This document shows positions 59,293 to 64,000 of a stretch of DNA of 64,000 bases, one piece after another. This DNA is from Mesobacillus subterraneus (lineage in GTDB: Bacteria > Bacillota > Bacilli > Bacillales > Cytobacillaceae): the NCBI RefSeq assembly GCF_020524355.2, contig NZ_CP129019.1:682001-746000 (forward strand). The letters are read 5' to 3'. A program made the position numbers and the translations under genes. The notes beneath the pieces were generated by a model, which made no database searches, was not told the origin of the DNA, and saw only the letters and a program-made list of their open reading frames with translations. Positions within the stretch are counted from its first letter, which is position 1; each line of letters begins with the position of its first letter.

Positions 59293-59742
59293 TTAATTTT
59301 CTTTATCAGTACGGACAACCAGGACATCACATGATGAATAGCGGGTGATATGCTCGGAGACACTTCCAATGAAAAAGCGTTCCACTGCATTCATTCCTGT
59401 TGCTCCGCAGATAATCAGGTCGGCGTTATATTTCTTTGCAACATCTTTCGCAATCTTGACCTTTGGTGAACCATAATCGATGTCATATTCTACGTTTTTT
59501 ATACCAGCTTCGATTGCCTGCTGTTTGTAGCTTTCCATCAACTCTGTAGCAAATTGTGTCGCACGCTCTGAGATAGTGCGGTCATATGCCTCAACTGTAG
59601 CGAAAGTGCGTAAATCGATTATGTGGGTCATGACCAGACTTGCATCGTTTCTTTTTGCGATCTCAATGGCTTTTTTAAATGCCCATGCTGCTTGTTTAGA
59701 ACCGTCAACGGCAACTAAAATATTCTTATAATAAAGCGCCAT
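59293..59742 (-). CDS. Universal stress protein, UspA family
   Basis: A 149-residue single Usp domain. It starts YKNILVAVDGSKQAAWAFKKAIEIA (in part) and ends with the ATP-binding signature ICGATGMNAVERFFIGSVSEHI (partly), matching G-x2-G-x9-G-S. ATP binding is therefore likely. GGAGGCGAG precedes the ATG. Divergent from a very small gene. Role in stress is inferred from the family. Confidence 0.93.
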   Translation of the reverse strand: MALYYKNILVAVDGSKQAAWAFKKAIEIAKRNDASLVMTHIIDLRTFATVEAYDRTISERATQFATELMESYKQQAIEAGIKNVEYDIDYGSPKVKIAKDVAKKYNADLIICGATGMNAVERFFIGSVSEHITRYSSCDVLVVRTDKEN

Positions 59743-59848
59743 AGCTCTCGCCTCCTTTACCTATATTATACAACACTTTCATTGGTATAGCTGTGACAAT
59801 CCAACGAAAACTATCTAATGCAAGCATCATATTGAAGGAGGATTTCAT

Positions 59849-60004
59849 ATGGAAAAAAAAGATCAGCAAGGTCGGTCGTTTTATGATTACGATGATCAGG
59901 GTGTCATGCAGGTAAGCCAGCAAATCATGGATTCTTACAACAGCGGGGTAGTACCGCAGGGACAGATGAAAGCAGCAGTAGAAAACAACGAGGAACATAG
60001 ATAG
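59849..60004 (+). CDS. 51-residue conserved-looking small soluble protein
   Basis: ATG at 59849 with a strong ribosome site (GAAGGAGGA). It encodes MEKKDQQGRSFYDYDDQGVM followed by QVSQQIMDSYNSGVVPQGQM and an acidic end. It is hydrophilic. It looks like the small YozQ-type (DUF4025) proteins of Bacillus, but I am not certain of the match. A perfect hairpin terminator follows at 60069. Confidence 0.65.
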   Translation: MEKKDQQGRSFYDYDDQGVMQVSQQIMDSYNSGVVPQGQMKAAVENNEEHR

Positions 60005-60068
60005 AAGTAGTTTTCAGAGGTACTTCTTAATACGGAAACCTTTTCAAACTGGCTAAATGGAATGAATC

Positions 60069-60107
60069 GGCTTGCTAAGAAACGATAGCTTAGCAAGCCT
60101 TTCTTAC
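60069..60107 (+). terminator. Terminator after the 51-residue gene
   Basis: Perfect eleven-base stem GGCTTGCTAAG / CTTAGCAAGCC, nine-base loop, T-rich end. Confidence 0.9.
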
Positions 60108-60316
60108 TTTCTCCAAAATTAAAAATATACAGAATAGTATATTTTAGGGAATTTTGTACGAATTGTTTTGCCAAAAGCATTTTTTTCTACTAAAATGAAA
60201 GTGTTTTCATCCTGGGCTGCTGAACCTATTTTTCCTATTTCATAATATGAAAAAATGATATAGTGGTGGAAGGGTAGAAATGGTAGGGCAATTATTATTA
60301 TAGGAGGTATGCAATA

Positions 60317-61438
60317 ATGCGTATCGGTGTACCTAAAGAGATAAAAAACAATGAGAATCGTGTGGCTATGACGCCTGCGGGAGTAGTAAACCTTGTAAAC
60401 TTTGGACATGAAGTTTATATTGAAACTGAAGCTGGAGTCGGCTCTAGTTTTACTGACGAGGACTACAAAGCAGCCGGTGCGCTGATCGTTGAAAGTGCAG
60501 AAGAAGCATGGGCACAGGATATGGTCATGAAGGTTAAAGAACCTCTGGCAGAAGAATATGGTTATTTCCGTGAAGGCTTAATTTTATTTACATATTTACA
60601 TCTTGCTCCAGAACCAGAGCTGACAAAGGCTTTGATCGAGAACAAGGTTGTCGGCATCGCTTATGAAACTGTGCAACTGGCTAACGGATCACTTCCATTG
60701 CTTACACCTATGAGTGAGGTTGCTGGCCGTATGTCCACACAAATCGGAGCTCAATTCCTTGAAAAGGTACACGGCGGCAAGGGAATCCTGCTTGGAGGCG
60801 TTCCAGGTGTACAAAGAGGGAAAGTATCAATCATCGGTGGCGGCGTTGCTGGCACGAATGCAGCGAAAATGGCTGTCGGCCTTGGTGCTCATGTCACAAT
60901 GATCGACCTGAATCCAGACCGTCTTCGCCAGCTGGATGATATTTTTGGATCTGACATTACAACTCTAATGTCCAATCCATTAAACATTGCTGAAGCAGTC
61001 AAAGCATCTGATCTTGTCATCGGTGCAGTTTTGATTCCAGGCGCGAAGGCTCCTAAGCTTGTAACAGAAGAAATGATCCAATCGATGAACCCAGGTTCTG
61101 TCGTTGTCGATATCGCCATCGACCAGGGTGGAATCTTCGAAACAACTGACAGGATCACGACACATGACAATCCTACCTATGAAAAGCATGGCGTTGTACA
61201 CTACGCTGTTGCAAACATGCCAGGTGCAGTTCCTAGAACATCAACCATCGCGCTGACTAATGTGACAGTGCCGTACGCTGTCCAGATTGCGAACAAAGGC
61301 TACAAGCAGGCTTGCATGGACAATGAAGCATTGTTAAAAGGAATCAACACGCTTAATGGTTATGTGACTTACCAGGCAGTAGCTGAAGCACACAACCTCG
61401 TTTACTCTGAAACAAAAACATTGTTAGAGCAAATCTAA
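60317..61438 (+). CDS. ald: Alanine dehydrogenase Ald
   Basis: A 373-residue NAD-dependent enzyme for the reversible deamination of L-alanine to pyruvate, used for alanine catabolism and during sporulation. Signatures: [20 protein letters not shown] (substrate Arg and Lys), [11 protein letters not shown] with the catalytic His, the Rossmann loop [22 protein letters not shown] (in part), and [22 protein letters not shown] (in part). TAGGAGG precedes the ATG. Monocistronic. Confidence 0.96.
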   Translation: MRIGVPKEIKNNENRVAMTPAGVVNLVNFGHEVYIETEAGVGSSFTDEDYKAAGALIVESAEEAWAQDMVMKVKEPLAEEYGYFREGLILFTYLHLAPEPELTKALIENKVVGIAYETVQLANGSLPLLTPMSEVAGRMSTQIGAQFLEKVHGGKGILLGGVPGVQRGKVSIIGGGVAGTNAAKMAVGLGAHVTMIDLNPDRLRQLDDIFGSDITTLMSNPLNIAEAVKASDLVIGAVLIPGAKAPKLVTEEMIQSMNPGSVVVDIAIDQGGIFETTDRITTHDNPTYEKHGVVHYAVANMPGAVPRTSTIALTNVTVPYAVQIANKGYKQACMDNEALLKGINTLNGYVTYQAVAEAHNLVYSETKTLLEQI

Positions 61439-61446
61439 TTTTTCTC

Positions 61447-61478
61447 GATCCGGATGAAATATTCCGGATCTTTTATTT
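61447..61478 (+). terminator. Terminator after ald
   Basis: Perfect GATCCGGA / TCCGGATC stem with TTTTATTT. Confidence 0.9.
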
Positions 61479-61627
61479 GCTCTATTTCCGTTATAACAGG
61501 AGTGAAAAGCCATGCTTTTTAGCACAAAGCTGTTTAAAATCTTTCAATTTTAGCGTATATTATTTATGGGATATACGGGTTCATTTGCTAGAGTGCCCGT
61601 GTTAATTTGTTATTGAGGAGTGTCATG

Positions 61628-62557
61628 ATGGAAAAAGTACTTGTTTTTGGACATAAAAATCCTGATACGGATACAATCTGCTCTGCCATCGCCTATGCTA
61701 ATTTAAAGCAAAAGCTTGGTGTTGATGCAGAAGCGGTGCGTTTGGGCCAGGTCAATGGAGAAACTCAATATGCACTGGATTACTTCAAGGCTGAAGCACC
61801 GCGTCTCGCAGGCAGAGTTTCAGAAGAGGTAAAACAAGTCATTCTTGTTGACCACAACGAACGCCAACAAAGCGCTGATGACATTACAGATGTTCAAATC
61901 GTCGAAGTTATCGATCACCACCGTGTGGCAAATTTCGAGACGAGCGATCCACTCTATTTCCGAGTTGAGCCAGTAGGCTGCACTGCGACAATTTTGAATA
62001 AGATGTATAAGGAAAACAATGTTGAAATCGACAAAGACATCGCAGGCCTGATGCTTTCTGCAATCATCTCTGATTCATTATTGTTCAAGTCTCCTACTTG
62101 CACTGACCAGGACGTTGCGGCAGCAAGAGAATTGGCAGAAATTGCAGGTGTGGATGCTGAAGAATACGGTCTGGACATGTTAAAAGCCGGTGCGGATCTT
62201 AGCAGCAAAACAATCGAAGAGCTTATTTCCCTTGATGCCAAGGAATTCCAGATGGGAGATTCCAAGGTTGAAATCGCACAGGTAAACACTGTTGATGTCA
62301 ATGATGTTCTTTTGCGCAAGGTTGAGCTTGAAGAGGCATTGATCAATAAAGTGACAGAAAAGAATCTTAGTCTATTCTTATTGGTGATTACCGATATCTT
62401 GACAAATGATTCCGCAGCGCTTGCGATTGGTGAAAAGGCTGCTGCTGTTGAAGAAGCATTCAATGTTGCGCTTGAAAATAATACAGCGACACTTAAAGGC
62501 GTCGTTTCACGCAAGAAGCAGGTCGTTCCTGTATTGACAAATGTACTTACGAAGTAA
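61628..62557 (+). CDS. ppaC: Manganese-dependent inorganic pyrophosphatase PpaC
   Basis: A 309-residue family II pyrophosphatase of the DHH superfamily, hydrolysing pyrophosphate released by biosynthesis. Metal motifs: [30 protein letters not shown], and the DHH-type [13 protein letters not shown]; the C-terminal [11 protein letters not shown] is the substrate-binding segment. Two successive ATGs lie behind GAGGAG (61625 and 61628); the second matches the family start. Confidence 0.96.
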   Translation: MEKVLVFGHKNPDTDTICSAIAYANLKQKLGVDAEAVRLGQVNGETQYALDYFKAEAPRLAGRVSEEVKQVILVDHNERQQSADDITDVQIVEVIDHHRVANFETSDPLYFRVEPVGCTATILNKMYKENNVEIDKDIAGLMLSAIISDSLLFKSPTCTDQDVAAARELAEIAGVDAEEYGLDMLKAGADLSSKTIEELISLDAKEFQMGDSKVEIAQVNTVDVNDVLLRKVELEEALINKVTEKNLSLFLLVITDILTNDSAALAIGEKAAAVEEAFNVALENNTATLKGVVSRKKQVVPVLTNVLTK

Positions 62558-62632
62558 ATCATAATGAAAAACCGTCCTTGCCAACTTGTAAACCGTTCCG
62601 TTTTGAGGTGTATATGGCGAAAATGGCACAGT

Positions 62633-62664
62633 AAATGGCGTGGAAATTGTCCACGCCATTTTTC
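62633..62664 (+). terminator. Terminator after ppaC
   Basis: AAATGGCGTGGA / TCCACGCCATTT stem, five-base loop, T-run. Confidence 0.88.
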
Positions 62665-63275
62665 CTCTTGTGCCAGGATTTATAAGCCATTTCATTACAA
62701 ATTAACACCTGCAAAATGATAGTAAATGCCATTGACAATGTTTGTTGTACAAGGAATAATGACGGTCATTTCCACTGTCAATTTTATGACCAGTCCGGAA
62801 GTCAATTTAAGGGTTCCATTCTACGAACATTGCATTCAAGTATAGCCTGTATAACGATGAACATGGAATTTTACTTTATTTTTTTCTCACCGAAGGGAGC
62901 AGTTAGCGGAAGATTGATTTTTTCTAGAACAAGGGAAGACTTAACCTTAATTGAGTAACAAACAATCCTAAATATAAACGGAGAATATCCGGTTAAACTG
63001 TAGAGTATAGCTCGGTGAGGGGTAAATAAGCGGAGGTTTTCCGGTTAAGCAAGCACGATTGCCAATTTTTTATGTTTTTCAAGTAAATAGGCGGAAATCT
63101 TCCGTCTATTTAAGCTGTTTTCCGTGCCATTTTCTAAATAAGGGAAGTTTCTCCGCTTATTTATCAGCCCATGATGATCCCTTCACTAGGGTCCGTTCTT
63201 TTATGGTGTGGAATAAACGGGTGCTTTGTTGAATAAGAACCATTATATTTTAGATCCGAAAATACATTAAATCAG

Positions 63276-63319
63276 AAAAATGGCGTGTCAAAACTGATGT
63301 CAGTTTACACGCCATTTTT
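63276..63319 (-). terminator. Terminator of the channel gene
   Basis: AAAAATGGCGTGT / ACACGCCATTTTT stem with an inner ACTG / CAGT hairpin. Confidence 0.85.
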
Positions 63320-63389
63320 ATTGTCATTTGAATGATATGCACCCTAAAACAGAATGGTTTAGCCAATTTGGCGGGACGGTTTTTAGGTT

Positions 63390-64000
63390 TTATGCAAACT
63401 TCTCGGTTCTGGCAGAAGCTTTCTTCAGTCTCAATGTTATATATGCAAAGTAGAGAAAAGCGGCAATTGAGAAGTAAATCCACGCATTGGCAACCTGATC
63501 CGTCTTCCATAGTCCTGTCATGGACAGCAGTGCCGGGAATGTCAAAGTCAGCCATGATTGGACCATCGCCACCTTGCCTATATAGACGTCGATTTTCTTG
63601 TTCAGCCCCATTGAAAGGAAGAACAGGAACCATAGATACGCCCACATAAGCCATGTCAAAGCACCAACGAGATCTTCAAAATATGCATATGCTACAGCTG
63701 CATAAATGACGGCAAGGACTGCAACCCAGAAGGAATACCAGCCCAGTCCGCTGCCATCAAGGTCTTTCCATAATGTCAAACCGACATATAAATAGGTAAA
63801 ACCAAAAAGAAAGATGCTTGCCAGGCTGTACACCGTCCAGTTGTTCTGGTCAGATACAGCAATCAAGTAAAACGGAACAATCACTTGCAGTGCCCCGATG
63901 AATAAGTTGAATATTGCCACACTTTTTGCATTTGCCTTCCCTAAAAGCATCAAGCTGTTCAGGAAAAGTGCTGCACCTGATAATAATAAACCTGCGTCTC
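63390..64000 (-). CDS. AmiS/UreI-type amide or urea channel (N-terminus beyond the window)
   Basis: At least 203 residues of an integral membrane protein with about six hydrophobic segments. The frame is still open at the window edge and reads DAGLLLSGAALFLNSLMLLG, which aligns with the first membrane helix of AmiS/UreI proteins, so the true start lies outside. The family motifs FGFTYLYVGLTLW and GLGWYSFWVAVLAV are present, as is LTWLMWAYLWFLFFL. Such proteins conduct urea or short amides, gated by acid in Helicobacter UreI. No urease or amidase gene is visible here. Confidence 0.85.
   Translation of the reverse strand, partial: DAGLLLSGAALFLNSLMLLGKANAKSVAIFNLFIGALQVIVPFYLIAVSDQNNWTVYSLASIFLFGFTYLYVGLTLWKDLDGSGLGWYSFWVAVLAVIYAAVAYAYFEDLVGALTWLMWAYLWFLFFLSMGLNKKIDVYIGKVAMVQSWLTLTFPALLSMTGLWKTDQVANAWIYFSIAAFLYFAYITLRLKKASARTEKFA

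Larger units (their letters stand above)
62558..63389. repeat. Locus F: palindromes about 52 bp apart in the ppaC-channel gap, with flanking terminators
   Basis: The gap starts with a hairpin terminator for ppaC (62633-62664, AAATGGCGTGGA stem). Between 62970 and 63160 there are four CGGA-centred dyads: starts at 62979, 63031, 63092 and 63142 (spacings 52, 61, 50). The clearest are at about 63085-63111 (AAATAG-CGGAA / TTCCG-CTATTT) and 63134-63163 (TAAATAAG / CTTATTTA). A terminator for the channel gene lies at 63276-63319. A frame at 62716-62958 has no ribosome site and is not accepted as a gene. Confidence 0.7.

Noticed and set aside
62716..62958. 80-codon frame after ppaC
   Set aside because: No ribosome site, no recognisable domain, unusual composition; it lies in a repeat-containing gap.

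Overview
The window is a stretch of chromosome from a spore-forming, low-to-mid GC Bacillaceae species. The evidence is an SspA/B-type small acid-soluble spore protein, the GerW-family sporulation protein YtfJ, bacilliredoxin YtxJ, EzrA, RefZ, SftA, a T-box in front of tyrS, and sigma-B, cre and ARG-box sites of Bacillus type. Gene order closely follows the Bacillus subtilis ytoP-to-argH region (ytoP, ytpPQ, sftA, murC, ytxGHJ, aroA, ccpA, acuCBA/acsA, tyrS, rpsD, ytrP, ytsP, refZ, hisJ, ezrA, nifZ-thiI, sspA, mbcS, nadK2, sppA-yteJ, ytfIJ, tpx, ytxK, ackA, moaB, argGH). I cannot name the species; the genus could be Mesobacillus, Neobacillus, Cytobacillus or similar. No rRNA, tRNA, insertion sequence, prophage or CRISPR array was seen.

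Layout. 1-8 kb: peptidase YtoP, a DUF84 nucleotide phosphatase, a lipoprotein, YtpP, YtpQ and the DNA translocase SftA. 8-12 kb: nicotinate phosphoribosyltransferase, MurC and aminopeptidase AmpS. 12-18.8 kb: the sigma-B-type ytxGHJ operon, a large FtsA-like ATPase, AroA (chorismate mutase/DAHP synthase) and CcpA. 18.9-20.2 kb: a 24-unit palindromic array. 20.2-24.7 kb: the acetate module acuCBA divergent from acsA, with a cre site between them. 24.8-34 kb: a class A penicillin-binding protein, T-box-controlled tyrS, rpsD, the GAF-GGDEF protein YtrP and a methionine gamma-lyase-like enzyme behind a perfect cre box. 34-43.5 kb: ytsP, refZ, hisJ, ezrA, nifZ-thiI, ssp, mbcS and a HesB-like protein. 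44-54.4 kb: RarD, NAD kinase, SppA/YteJ, YtfI/YtfJ, Tpx, YtxK, AckA, an EcsC-family protein and MoaB. 55-64 kb: a GNAT protein, two very small proteins, argGH behind two ARG boxes, a universal stress protein, Ald, PpaC and an AmiS/UreI-type channel cut by the window edge.

Two features stand out. First, six intergenic loci carry repeats with a period of about 52 bp (five helical turns). The primary sequences differ, but four loci share the exact skeleton GACA-N25-TGTC with a 19-21 bp linker, and the arms outside the core change in a complementary way from locus to locus. This looks like an undescribed family of structured intergenic repeats. A separate GC-rich dispersed repeat, in a long (about 122 bp) and a short (about 48 bp) form, occurs at nine intergenic sites. 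Second, seven otherwise intact genes (sftA twice, acuA, acsA, the PBP gene, the gamma-lyase, ytsP, ezrA) contain single-base frameshifts. Every one is an extra base, usually in a homopolymer, and reading frames are clean on both sides. I think sequencing or assembly error is more likely than real gene loss.

Functionally, the acetate and carbon-overflow genes (acsA, acuABC, ackA, ccpA), arginine synthesis, cell division (ezrA, refZ, sftA, FtsA-like) and thiol/redox genes (ytxJ, ytpP, tpx, ytsP) form the core of the region.
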